The position numbers and the translations under genes were made by a program. This document shows positions 7,773 through 15,506 of a stretch of DNA of 64,000 nt, one piece after another. Origin of the DNA: Paenibacillus_F sp047238265 (GTDB lineage: Bacteria; Bacillota; Bacilli; Paenibacillales; NBRC-103111); assembly GCF_047238265.1 (NCBI RefSeq), contig NZ_JBDFMM010000001.1, positions 1,736,001 to 1,800,000 of the forward strand, read 5' to 3'. Within the stretch, counting starts at the first letter, position 1, and each line of letters starts with the position of its first letter. Below the pieces are notes generated by a model. The model had not been told where the DNA came from and searched no databases. It saw only the letters and a program-made list of their open reading frames with translations.

Positions 7773-8873
7773 ATGAGTATTTTTGAGCGTTACGGTTGTA
7801 AGCAAGTCATCAATGCAAGCGGTAAAATGACCGCCCTCGGAGCCAGCGCCGTCCACAAAGATGTGGCGGCGGCGGTAGCGGAGGCGGCAATGGACTATGT
7901 GGACATCAGCGAACTGATGGTACAGGCCGGCAAGGTCATCGCCGAGGTAACGGGCGCCGAAGACGGCTGTCCGACCACGGGTGCGGCCGGAGGCATCGCG
8001 ATTTCGGTCGCGGCCGTTATCGCCGGCACGAGCCTGTCGCTGATTGAGCGTATCCCGCTCACCGACGGCCTCCGCAACGAGATCATCATCCAGAAAGGCC
8101 ACTCCGTCCATTTCGGAGCGTCCATTCCGCAGATGATCGCGATCGGCGGCGGCAAAGTCGTCGAGGTGGGCCAGGCTAACCACGTGGAGAAAGATCACAT
8201 CGCGGAAGCGGTCACGGACAAAACCGCCGCCCTTCTTTATGTGAAGTCTCACCACGCGGTGCAGAAGGGGATGCAGTCCATCGAAACGATGGCGGCGATC
8301 GCCAAGGACAAAGGCATTCCGCTTATCGTGGACGCGGCTGCCGAAGAAGACTTCCGCAAGTACGTCGCGATGGGTGTGGAGATCGTCGTGTACAGCGGCG
8401 GCAAAGCCCTGGAAGGCCCGACGTCCGGCTTCATCTGCGGACGCGCGGACCTGATGGCCGCCTGTCGGGCGCAGTACAAAGGCGTCGGCCGTCCGATGAA
8501 GATCGGCAAGGAGGGCATCATCGGCCTCCTGACGGCGCTTCGCCGTTACGACAACCGCCCGGACGAGTCCCAGCAGCAGCGTGAGCGCATGGAATGGCTC
8601 ATCGGGGAGCTGAAAGACGTTCCCGGCGTGAAGGGCGCCATCACTCAGGATGAAGCGGGACGCGCCATTTACCGCGCGCAGCTCACCATCGACGCGAAAG
8701 CTGCGGGCAAAACCGCCTACGAGCTCATCAAAGAGCTCGAATCGGGCAGCCCGGCCGTGTACACGCGCAATCATTACTCCAACCTCGGAATCATCAGCGT
8801 GGACCCGCGTCCTCTGCTGGAAGGCCAGGAGCGCGTGATCGCGCAGAGAATCAAAGAAATTTTGCAAGCCTAG
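7773..8873 (+). CDS. DgaE-like PLP-dependent ammonia-lyase (SelA-related fold)
   Basis: A 366-residue fold-type I pyridoxal-phosphate enzyme related to selenocysteine synthase. The cofactor Lys is predicted at residue 211 in VVYSGGKALEGPTSG, preceded by the Asp of PLIVDAAAEED that would contact the pyridine nitrogen. A phosphate-loop-like stretch, CPTTGAAGGIA, lies near residue 75. In Salmonella, DgaE converts D-glucosaminate-6-phosphate to 2-keto-3-deoxygluconate-6-phosphate and ammonia; here the neighbouring aldolase supports the same chemistry. A good AGGAGAGAG ribosome site precedes the ATG. Alternative members of this fold act on other amino acids, so the exact substrate is open. Confidence 0.85.
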   Translation: MSIFERYGCKQVINASGKMTALGASAVHKDVAAAVAEAAMDYVDISELMVQAGKVIAEVTGAEDGCPTTGAAGGIAISVAAVIAGTSLSLIERIPLTDGLRNEIIIQKGHSVHFGASIPQMIAIGGGKVVEVGQANHVEKDHIAEAVTDKTAALLYVKSHHAVQKGMQSIETMAAIAKDKGIPLIVDAAAEEDFRKYVAMGVEIVVYSGGKALEGPTSGFICGRADLMAACRAQYKGVGRPMKIGKEGIIGLLTALRRYDNRPDESQQQRERMEWLIGELKDVPGVKGAITQDEAGRAIYRAQLTIDAKAAGKTAYELIKELESGSPAVYTRNHYSNLGIISVDPRPLLEGQERVIAQRIKEILQA

Positions 8874-8916
8874 TTTTTAAAACCCCCTTAAAGATAAAGG
8901 AGATGGAGAGAACGAA

Positions 8917-9636
8917 ATGGCACAACCGACGATTAAATTAAACGTACTAGCGAAAACGGCTGAAAACGCCAAGCAAATCGTAGAAGCAGCGGAAGGCCGC
9001 GTATATGTAGGCCTGATGGTTAAAAACTTCCCGTCCGTGGACGAAGCGGTTAAAACCGTAGAAGAATTTCAAGCCGCAGGCGTACCGGTTTCCGTAGGTC
9101 TCGGCGCCGGCGATCCGGCGATGTGGAGCAAGGTTGTGGACGTTTCCGTCCGCACCAAACCGGCTCACGTGAACCAGGTATTCCCGGCTGCGGGTTACAC
9201 ACTCGGAGCTATGCGCGCGGTGGGCAGCGAAGATACGCTCGTGAACGCCCTGATTACGCCAAGCGGAACGGCCGGACAAGTCCGAATCGCAACGGGACCG
9301 ACCAGCGTTTCTTTTGAAAACGACACGATTTCTTGCGAAGCTGCAGCGGCTATGCTCGCCGAAATCGGCGTTCACTCCGTGAAGTTCTATCCGATCGGCG
9401 GTACGACGCGTCTTGACGAACTGGCGGCTATGGTGAAAGCTTCCGTCGCACAGGGAATCAAAATATTCGAACCGACCGGCGGTATCGATATCGATACGAT
9501 CGGCAAAGTCGTGGAAGTTTGCGCGGAGAACGGTGCGGAAATCATCATTCCTCACGTGTACACGTCGATTATCGATTCCGCAACAGGCTTGACCCGCATT
9601 GAAGATGTGAAGGAATTGCTTCGCGCTATTTCTTAA
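8917..9636 (+). CDS. dgaF: DgaF-like 2-dehydro-3-deoxy-6-phosphogluconate aldolase family protein
   Basis: A 239-residue TIM-barrel aldolase. The Schiff-base Lys is predicted at residue 156 in GVHSVKFYPIGG, and the C-terminal phosphate-binding part contains FEPTGGIDID. DgaF of Salmonella cleaves 2-keto-3-deoxygluconate-6-phosphate to pyruvate and glyceraldehyde-3-phosphate. It is the last gene of the nine-gene cluster and is followed by a strong terminator. Codon use appears more biased (GCA, AAC, CGC, GTA) than in the upstream regulator, suggesting good expression. The family is distinct from classical Eda KDPG aldolase, so the symbol reflects resemblance rather than proof. Confidence 0.85.
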   Translation: MAQPTIKLNVLAKTAENAKQIVEAAEGRVYVGLMVKNFPSVDEAVKTVEEFQAAGVPVSVGLGAGDPAMWSKVVDVSVRTKPAHVNQVFPAAGYTLGAMRAVGSEDTLVNALITPSGTAGQVRIATGPTSVSFENDTISCEAAAAMLAEIGVHSVKFYPIGGTTRLDELAAMVKASVAQGIKIFEPTGGIDIDTIGKVVEVCAENGAEIIIPHVYTSIIDSATGLTRIEDVKELLRAIS

Positions 9637-9657
9637 CAGCAGACGTAAAAAAGCCCG

Positions 9658-9694
9658 ATACCGCATGCAGGCAGGAGCCGCATGCGGTATTTTT
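9658..9694 (+). terminator. Intrinsic terminator of the 2039-9636 cluster
   Basis: An 11-base perfect stem (ATACCGCATGC paired with GCATGCGGTAT) around an 11-base loop is followed directly by TTTT. It lies 22 bases after the aldolase stop, so transcription of the cluster should end here. Confidence 0.9.
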
Positions 9695-9961
9695 CCTGCC
9701 TAGAAAGGGGAATTCCCGCAAAGAGTAGATAATTGTGCCCTTTATTCGCCGAATTTATCCCTTATGAACTTTGTCTATTTATGGTGTAATAAGGGTACGG
9801 GTCAGCTTCAATTTCACACTCCACACGTTCTGGTACTCTCGCAATTCCGGGGAGTACACTTTTTTTTGTCCGGAGAACAGATCCGCTGCAATCAGAAGCT
9901 AAATCGGGGCAAAAGCGAGTCGTTCTTTTCCACCATTATCATTTAAAAAGGATTGTATGCT
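9695..9961 (+). other. Non-coding leader with attenuator-like hairpin
   Basis: This 267-base stretch precedes the HD hydrolase gene. The only clear structure is a hairpin at 9833-9857 (GTACTC pairing with GAGTAC plus weaker inner pairs) followed by a run of eight T at 9860-9867. It could act as a terminator or attenuator inside the leader. I do not recognise a known riboswitch or T-box. Short open frames here lack codon character and ribosome sites. Confidence 0.4.
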
Positions 9962-10616
9962 ATGGAACAACAGACTGTTTTGGAGAAAGCGTATCAATTG
10001 GCTGGGGAAAAGCTGAAGGATGAGCCGACCGGACACGACTGGTGGCACATTCACCGGGTGACCCGTATGGCCAAGCTTATCGCGAAGAAGGAGAACGCCG
10101 ACGAGTTTGTATGCGAAATGGCTGCTTTACTGCATGATCTCATTGACGAGAAGCTGGTGGAGGATAAAAAGAAGGAAACCGCAAAACTCGCCGGTTGGCT
10201 GGCGGACAACGGAGTGCCCGGCGAAACCGCACGGCATATTCTCGACATTATCGGCACCTTGTCTTTTCAGGGGGGCAGCGGTACGAGAATGAGCACGCCG
10301 GAAGGCCGGATCGTTCAGGATGCGGACCGGCTCGACGCGATCGGAGCCATCGGCATAGCGCGGACTTTCGTTTATGCGGGTGCGCGGGGAAGCCTGATTT
10401 ACGATCCGCAGCTTGAACCCCGGACGGAAATGACTGTACAACAGTACCGCGAGGGCAAGAGCACGGCGATCAACCATTTTTACGAGAAGCTTCTCAAGCT
10501 CAAAGAGCTGATGAATACGGAAACGGGCAGGCAGTCTGGCGGAAGAGCGGCATGAGTTTATGGAGCAGTACCTGGTGCGGTTTTATTCCGAATGGAACCT
10601 GGGGAGCGGCCAGTAA
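9962..10616 (+). pseudogene. HD-domain phosphohydrolase, frameshifted near its C-terminus
   Basis: An HD-superfamily metal phosphohydrolase (YpgQ/YedJ-like, probably nucleotide-directed). The HD motif appears in AALLHDLIDEK and a second metal-site region in RIVQDADRLDAIGAIG. Frame one runs from ATG 9962 (AAGGA nine bases upstream; the TTG at 9953 is too close to the ribosome site) and ends early at 10555 with a short foreign tail. Removing one T at 10535 turns CAGTCTG into CAGCTG and restores a family-like ending, LAEERHEFMEQYLVRFYSEW, to a TAA at 10614-10616. The catalytic core is intact, so a truncated product might still fold. It is a natural frameshift or a sequence error. Confidence 0.8.
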
Positions 10617-10765
10617 AACCGGCGGAAGGCAGAGGCACCGACCGGTAAACGGTATGACCTTTTTATGAAACGTTTATACGATATTTGTATGGAGTGTACA
10701 TATGTATCCCCTTCTGTAAAAATTTCCCCCTGCCGCTGGGGGATGAAATATGATCTAATAAAGAT

Positions 10766-10804
10766 AGCCGACAGCTGCTTGGATTCCAAGAGAGTCGGCT
10801 CTTT
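10766..10804 (+). terminator. Probable terminator between HD gene and csbD
   Basis: AGCCGAC at 10766-10772 pairs with GTCGGCT at 10794-10800, enclosing an inner CTTGG/CCAAG hairpin, and is followed by CTTTT. It lies about 150 bases after the restored HD-gene stop and just before the csbD promoter. A separate small hairpin (CCCCC/GGGGG, 10726-10742) lies upstream. Confidence 0.6.
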
Positions 10805-10834
10805 TGATGTCCGGCCTTTTGGCACGGGTGCAGG

Positions 10835-10860
10835 GTTTCATCAGATAGCTGTGAGGGTAA
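10835..10860 (+). promoter_or_regulatory. Candidate SigB-type promoter of csbD
   Basis: GTTTCA at 10835-10840 and GGGTAA at 10855-10860 are separated by 14 bases, close to the general-stress sigma-B consensus GTTTAA-N12-15-GGGTAT. Transcription would start near 10867, about 40 bases before the CsbD start. csbD of B. subtilis is a known sigma-B gene, which agrees with this reading. Confidence 0.6.
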
Positions 10861-10908
10861 GTAAAGGATGTAGAGATATCAAATAACCCTCTAAGGAGAT
10901 GAGATACC

Positions 10909-11142
10909 ATGGACAACAACGTATTTAAAGGGAAATGGAAACAGCTCAAAGGGGAAGCGCAAAAACAGTGGGGTAAACTCACGGACGACGATATGGATGT
11001 CATTAACGGCGAGAAAGATAAACTGGTAGGCAAGCTTCAAGAGCGCTACGGTCATACGAAGGATGCCGCGGAGGACGAATATCACCGCTGGTCCAGCAGC
11101 TACCGTGATGACGCTCCTGCGGAAGCCGACCGCCGCATCTGA
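10909..11142 (+). CDS. csbD: CsbD family stress-response protein
   Basis: A small, highly charged 77-residue cytoplasmic protein. The family pattern is clear: a start like NVFKGKWKQLKGEAQKQWGK, then a repeat-like GEKDKLVGKLQERYG. CsbD proteins accumulate in the general stress response; their biochemical role is unknown. AAGGAG lies ten bases before the ATG. It is a single-gene unit, with a sigma-B-like promoter upstream and a strong terminator 50 bases downstream. Confidence 0.93.
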   Translation: MDNNVFKGKWKQLKGEAQKQWGKLTDDDMDVINGEKDKLVGKLQERYGHTKDAAEDEYHRWSSSYRDDAPAEADRRI

Positions 11143-11191
11143 GCAGCACGATAAACGGAAAAGAAACGGAGAACGCTCCGTTCTTATAAAA

Positions 11192-11222
11192 GAAACCGGA
11201 TCTTTGAGATCCGGTTTCTTTT
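11192..11222 (+). terminator. Terminator of csbD
   Basis: An 11-base perfect stem, GAAACCGGATC against GATCCGGTTTC, with a five-base loop, followed by TTTT. Confidence 0.9.
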
Positions 11223-11470
11223 CGTTTCCAGGGTAGCGTGGAACTGGGACAACGGAGAATGAAAACATAGGAATGCCCGGTTGTTAGACAGGATGTATAA
11301 GGGGAGAGAAAGCATTCTGCCTGTTTTACGGCGTTTACGGCGCCGTGGAACAAACAAGCCGACTAGAGCCTCATGTTCTGCAGCCAGTGATCGACGTTAT
11401 GACCGATCATCGGGCATGGAGGATGCAAGAGGTGTTAACGGGAAAGCGTAACGCGAAAAAGAAAAAAGAA

Positions 11471-11530
11471 AGTGAAAAGAGAAAAGTGAAAAGAGAAAAG
11501 TGAAAAGTGAAAAGAGAAAAGTGAAAAAGA
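11471..11530. repeat. Purine-only tandem repeat
   Basis: About 60 bases made almost only of A and G on the plus strand, built from a 14-base unit (GTGAAAAGAGAAAA) and its 7-base half (GTGAAAA), repeated about four times with one half unit. It lies in the 427-base gap between csbD and the convergent GDPD-like gene. The rest of that gap holds only the two terminators. No open frame of interest crosses it. Confidence 0.85.
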
Positions 11531-11541
11531 ACCGTAAAAAA

Positions 11542-11568
11542 ACGGGCCCTTAAGTGGCCCGTTTTTTA
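11542..11568. terminator. Bidirectional terminator
   Basis: ACGGGCC/GGCCCGT stem with a seven-base loop, preceded by a run of A and followed by a run of six T. It can stop transcription on both strands and directly adjoins the stop of the minus-strand GDPD-like gene. Confidence 0.85.
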
Positions 11569-11569
11569 T

Positions 11570-12595
11570 CTATTTTTCGAAAACTTGACTGACAAGCGCG
11601 GCGAGCTTTTGCATAAGCGTCTCTTTAGGCGCAACGGCCGCAGTCACGGCAGCGGATTTTTCACCGGCCTGTACCACGTTGCCGCCTTGACTGTCCGCCG
11701 GAGCGGCCGACGCCGTTTTGACGGCTGTGGTTTCCTGTGTCTTGGCGGCCGCCGAATTCGGCGCCACCTGGCGGTAAGTCAGGAAATCGGTGTAGAACCC
11801 GTGAACGCCGATTTTTTTCAGCCGGTTGATTTCCTTCATTTCGTTGACCGTGTGAACATATACCGGAACGCCCAGTTTGTCGAGGCCCCCGATCATCGTT
11901 GAAGTCGCCCGTTCGTAGGGCATCGCGACCGCTTTGATGTTATGCTTCTTCACGAGCGAAATGATTTCTTTTTCCGAATAGCTTGTCATATAAATGGAAA
12001 AAAGATAGTTCGGAAAATCGTAGATTTTCTTCACCTGCTGAATCATTTCGATTTCATACAATTCGGGAACGATACGTTCCAGAAGAGCCGGGTCCGCCGC
12101 TTTTGCTTTTTGGACGATAAGCTCGAATTGTTTCTGTACGACTTCGGGATCTTCGCTTTTCGTATCGGTAACGATATAAGCATCCGGATATTGCTCCAGG
12201 AGCTGGAGCAGCAGATCAAGATCAAGAGGCGTATATTTGTTTAAAATTTTATGGCTTTTGAAATCAGCCAAGGGGATCGGCCCGTCTTTCAGATGTTCGG
12301 GAAGAGTCGGCTGCAGACGGTCGGACAAATAACGCATCCAGTCGTGCCGGGCCGCAAGCTGGCCGTCCGATGTCAAATTAAGATCGACCTCGAACAGGCG
12401 GTGCCCTTTTTCGTAATTGTCCAGAAACGCTTCATATGAATTTGTGAGAGTTTCACCGGAAATTCCGCCCATCGCATGGGCGATCAGGGTTTGATCGGTC
12501 CAAGGCCCCGCTTCTTTGGCCGCCGAGGCGTGTTCTAAAGGCAGCCACGTTAGCGCAAGCAGAAGAGCAAGAGCTCCCGTCAAGTGTTTTTTCAC
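11570..12595 (-). CDS. Secreted glycerophosphodiester phosphodiesterase-like protein
   Basis: A 341-residue exported protein. The GTG at 12595 is preferred because AAGGAGG ends eight bases before it and the product then begins with a textbook signal peptide (KKHLTGALALLLALTWLP, cleavage near HASA-A). Upstream ATGs would place the ribosome site inside the gene. The catalytic barrel shows GDPD/PI-PLC-like marks: LIAHAMGG, the acidic pair in LFEVDLNLTSDG, and ARHDW. VTDTKSED adds a possible catalytic Lys. The last 65 residues are Ala/Thr/Lys-rich and of low complexity. It probably hydrolyses glycerophosphodiesters or teichoic-acid-type polymers outside the cell. The substrate is inferred. Confidence 0.82.
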   Translation of the reverse strand: MKKHLTGALALLLALTWLPLEHASAAKEAGPWTDQTLIAHAMGGISGETLTNSYEAFLDNYEKGHRLFEVDLNLTSDGQLAARHDWMRYLSDRLQPTLPEHLKDGPIPLADFKSHKILNKYTPLDLDLLLQLLEQYPDAYIVTDTKSEDPEVVQKQFELIVQKAKAADPALLERIVPELYEIEMIQQVKKIYDFPNYLFSIYMTSYSEKEIISLVKKHNIKAVAMPYERATSTMIGGLDKLGVPVYVHTVNEMKEINRLKKIGVHGFYTDFLTYRQVAPNSAAAKTQETTAVKTASAAPADSQGGNVVQAGEKSAAVTAAVAPKETLMQKLAALVSQVFEK

Positions 12596-12976
12596 TAAAA
12601 CAACCTCCTTCATGGTATTCATCTCTTGTCCCGGAGTTCTCCGATCGAAGATTCGGGCACATGACGTACGGGTTGTTAGAAACTAACTTTATTTACCCGG
12701 TAAAGGTTGAGTGAAACAAAAATAGTCGGGTAAGGTTGGTTTTTGTCGAATCAGGAAAATTTAGTCCAACTAAAAACATCGGATTTTATCGGTATGACAA
12801 AAGGTAAATGACATAAAAAATCCCAACTTTTATATAAAATGAATTGTAAGTGAACATAAAATACACAGGAAGAAAGAAATAAACGTCTATTTTCATGGAA
12901 ATACGCATAAGTTTATTCCAAAATGAAATAAAGTTGTTTAAAATAGAGTTATCCTACCCTACAGACACGAAAGAAG
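12596..12976. other. AT-rich divergent intergenic region
   Basis: This 381-base region separates the minus-strand GDPD-like gene from the chromate-transporter pair. It is clearly more AT-rich than its surroundings. On the minus strand a TTGTTT-N18-TAAATA arrangement could serve the GDPD gene. No riboswitch, RNA gene or significant repeat was recognised. Confidence 0.4.
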
Positions 12977-13651
12977 ATGACTCTCTTGAAAATTTCCACT
13001 GCCCGTATGAAACTGCTGCTTCACTTGTTCGGTTCGTTCGCCCGCATCGGGCCCGTTTCCTTCGGCGGAGGCTTCGCCATGCTGCCTATTCTGGAAAGGG
13101 AAATCGTGCTGCGCCGCCGCTGGCTGGACGAAGACGAATTCGGCGAGGTGATTTCGGTTTCGGGCGTAGCACCTGGTGGCGTCGGAGTAAACGCGGCCGC
13201 TTTCGTCGGCTATAAGCTGAGCGGCGTGCCCGGCATGCTGGCCGCGGTTCTCGGCATGATGCTGCCCACCTTCGTTATGGTACTCCTGCTTGCTATTGGC
13301 TTTTCGGCGTTCAGGCAGTATCCTAAAGTTATTGCGGCAATGGAAGGCATTCAGATGGCGGTACTGGCTCTGATCTCCTACGCGGGATTGAAGCTGCTGC
13401 GCTCATCGGTCTTTGACGGTGCCTCGCTGTTTGTGTTCGCCGGATCTATCGCGGCTCTGCTGCTCACGGGAATCCATCCTCTGCTCGTTATGCTTCTCGG
13501 CGTCTTTGCCGGCTGTGCGCTGGTGCTGGCCAAAGGCCGTCTCGGCTTCGCCGTGAGCTTCGAGCCCAAGAAGCGGAAAAGGGAACATCCCGCTGACAAG
13601 GCCGTACCCCGTTATCCCGAGCTGGAATGCTATTTCGGCGAAGGCATATAA
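12977..13651 (+). CDS. Chromate transporter family protein, first half-size subunit
   Basis: A 224-residue membrane protein of the CHR (ChrA) family in its short form. The family hallmark FARIGPVSFGGGFAMLPILE lies near the N-terminus, followed by SVSGVAPGGVGVNAAAFVGY and four or five hydrophobic helices. In Firmicutes two short CHR proteins encoded side by side replace the single double-length ChrA; the partner follows after 15 bases. The family exports chromate, with other anions possible. The start at 12977 has only a weak GAAAGA site, and the in-frame ATG at 13007 has none, so the N-terminus is uncertain. The C-terminus carries a charged tail. Confidence 0.85.
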   Translation: MTLLKISTARMKLLLHLFGSFARIGPVSFGGGFAMLPILEREIVLRRRWLDEDEFGEVISVSGVAPGGVGVNAAAFVGYKLSGVPGMLAAVLGMMLPTFVMVLLLAIGFSAFRQYPKVIAAMEGIQMAVLALISYAGLKLLRSSVFDGASLFVFAGSIAALLLTGIHPLLVMLLGVFAGCALVLAKGRLGFAVSFEPKKRKREHPADKAVPRYPELECYFGEGI

Positions 13652-13666
13652 GGGGGGAGAGAACAG

Positions 13667-14203
13667 ATGCTGATCCTCCTTTTCTGGACGTTTCTGAAAA
13701 TCGGTATTCTCTCCTTCGGCGGAGGCTTCGCCATGATTCCGGCCATTCAGCATGAGGTCGAGCTGCACGGATGGCTGACGCCCGGGCAGTTTTCGGAAGC
13801 CGTAGCGGTTTCCGGCATGGCGCCGGGGCCGCTGGCCACGAACTGCGCGATTTATATCGGCAAAATGACGATGGGACTTCCCGGAGCGGCGGCTGCCGTG
13901 CTCGGCATGGTGCTTCCGTCCGTCGTTCTGATCGCGGCCGTGGCACGTTTCTTCTACAGCATCCGGACGCATCGTACCGTCAAAACCGTTTTCTACGGGC
14001 TGCGCCCCGTGGTAGCCGCGCTGGTCGCCGTGGCGGCTCTGCGCTTCGGCTTTACCTATTTCCGGGCGGAGTGGTGGACATGGAAGACCGCCGTTTCGGC
14101 GGCGATATTTCTGCTGGCGCTGCTCGGGCTTATCCGTTACCGGATGCATCCGTTGTCCGTTATTCTGCTTAGTGCGTTAGTGGGTGTGGCGATTTATGGT
14201 TAA
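13667..14203 (+). CDS. Chromate transporter family protein, second half-size subunit
   Basis: A 178-residue partner of the preceding CHR protein. It repeats the hallmark with small changes (LKIGILSFGGGFAMIPAIQ, then AVSGMAPGPLATNCAIYIGK), which is characteristic of the paired short-chain ChrA system, where the two halves have opposite membrane orientation. A strong AGGGGGGAGAG site precedes the ATG. Its stop overlaps the start of the ROK regulator by eight bases, so the three genes probably form one transcript. Confidence 0.87.
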   Translation: MLILLFWTFLKIGILSFGGGFAMIPAIQHEVELHGWLTPGQFSEAVAVSGMAPGPLATNCAIYIGKMTMGLPGAAAAVLGMVLPSVVLIAAVARFFYSIRTHRTVKTVFYGLRPVVAALVAVAALRFGFTYFRAEWWTWKTAVSAAIFLLALLGLIRYRMHPLSVILLSALVGVAIYG

Positions 14204-15407
14204 CCGTCCGATTTCCGAGCGTATCGGAAACCGCAAACAAAAAGAATTATTCGAGTTGATCCGTCAAGGCGGAACGGTCTCGAAGATCGAACTGCTGGAA
14301 GAAAGCGGCTTGACCGTAAGCACGCTAACCCGGCTTCTGGACGAGCTGTGCACGCAGGGGTTGATCGCCGAATCGGGACACGGCCCCTCGACAGGCGGCC
14401 GCAGGCCGGTTCTGTACCGGATCCAGGCCAATTACGGCTGCGCATTCGGCATCGATATTTCCCGGACGCTTTCCCGGCTCGTGCTGACCGACATGCAGAT
14501 GAAGGTGCTCGAATCCCGTACGTGGGAAATGAACGAGATGATGACACCCGATGTGCTCCTGGCAGCTCTTGCCGATGAAGCGAAGGCCATGCTGAAGCGC
14601 AGGAGAATCGCTTCCGAGCATGTGCTCGGGATGGGTGTCGGAGCCGTAGGCCCGGTGGACCGCGAAGAAGGCGTCATCCTGAATCCGCGCTATTTCCCGA
14701 CACCGGGCTGGCAGGGCGTGCCCGTGCGCCGGATGCTGGAAGAAAAGCTCGGTTTGCCCGTCCTGCTCGATAACGGAGCCAATACGGCGCTTCTCGCGGA
14801 ATCCTGGTCCAGGCATAAACGCTCGTTCCGCCATATGCTGTATGTACACCTGGGCGTCGGACTCCGTTCGTCCATGCTCAGCGAAGGGAAGATCATCTAC
14901 GGGGCCGTCGATTTGGAAGGCTCCATCGGGCAGATGATCATCCAGACGGATGGCGTCGCTCCCCGGTCCCAGGAGGGCAATTACGGGGCCTTGGAGTCCT
15001 ATGCTTCCATTTATGCGGTCGAACGGGAAATACGCTCCAAGCTCAAACAGGGACGGTCCAGTATGTTATCCTCGCTCGGCAGTCCGGATGCCCTTACATT
15101 CCGCGAGATTGTCCAGGCCCTGAACAACCGCGATCCGCTGGCGGTCGAGGTGATGACTCAGGCTGCCGTGTATTTCGGCATCGGACTGGCCAATCTGCTC
15201 AATATGCTGCATCCGGAGAAGGTCGTTCTCGGAGGACCGCTTATTTCGACGAATGATCTGTTTTTCTATACCGCCACACAGACCGCGATAAAGAAAACTT
15301 ATTATTACCCGGACTACCAGGTGCTATTCAGCAAAGGAAGCTTCGGAGAGGAAGCGCTCGCTATCGGGGCGGCGGGACTGGTCATCCGCCAGCTTTCCGC
15401 CCATTGA
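14196..15407 (+). CDS. ROK family transcriptional regulator (zinc motif lost)
   Basis: A 403-residue NagC/XylR-type ROK protein. An N-terminal winged helix-turn-helix (KIELLEESGLTVSTLTRLLD) precedes the sugar-kinase-like domain, with GVGAVGPVDREEG and VLLDNGANTALLAES. The usual CxCGxxGC zinc motif before LESYAS is absent: the corresponding stretch reads APRSQEGNYGALESYAS, with no cysteine. Such proteins normally repress sugar genes and respond to a sugar ligand. The ATG at 14196 overlaps the chromate-transporter stop; an in-frame GTG 12 bases earlier is less likely. The target is not evident; the SMP-30-like gene downstream is a candidate. Confidence 0.85.
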   Translation: MVNRPISERIGNRKQKELFELIRQGGTVSKIELLEESGLTVSTLTRLLDELCTQGLIAESGHGPSTGGRRPVLYRIQANYGCAFGIDISRTLSRLVLTDMQMKVLESRTWEMNEMMTPDVLLAALADEAKAMLKRRRIASEHVLGMGVGAVGPVDREEGVILNPRYFPTPGWQGVPVRRMLEEKLGLPVLLDNGANTALLAESWSRHKRSFRHMLYVHLGVGLRSSMLSEGKIIYGAVDLEGSIGQMIIQTDGVAPRSQEGNYGALESYASIYAVEREIRSKLKQGRSSMLSSLGSPDALTFREIVQALNNRDPLAVEVMTQAAVYFGIGLANLLNMLHPEKVVLGGPLISTNDLFFYTATQTAIKKTYYYPDYQVLFSKGSFGEEALAIGAAGLVIRQLSAH

Positions 15408-15506
15408 GTTCTCATCTATCTTCTTTCGTTTAAAGAGAAAGCCGCTTGCCGGCTATACGAAACGATCCCGGAAAGTGGAGTGGATCAAAAAAAGGAGAGA
15501 TCAGAC

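Noticed and set aside
7746..8867. A 373-codon minus-strand open frame
   Set aside because: It is antisense to the DgaE-like gene. It has no recognisable motif, and the plus-strand frame has a clear cofactor Lys and operon context.
10668..10700. SigW-type promoter (TGAAAC) near 10668
   Set aside because: The -35-like TGAAAC is present but no CGTA-like -10 lies at the right distance.
12977..14203. Frameshifted single chrA gene
   Set aside because: Both halves have their own start, hallmark motif and ribosome site, as in the natural paired short-chain CHR transporters.
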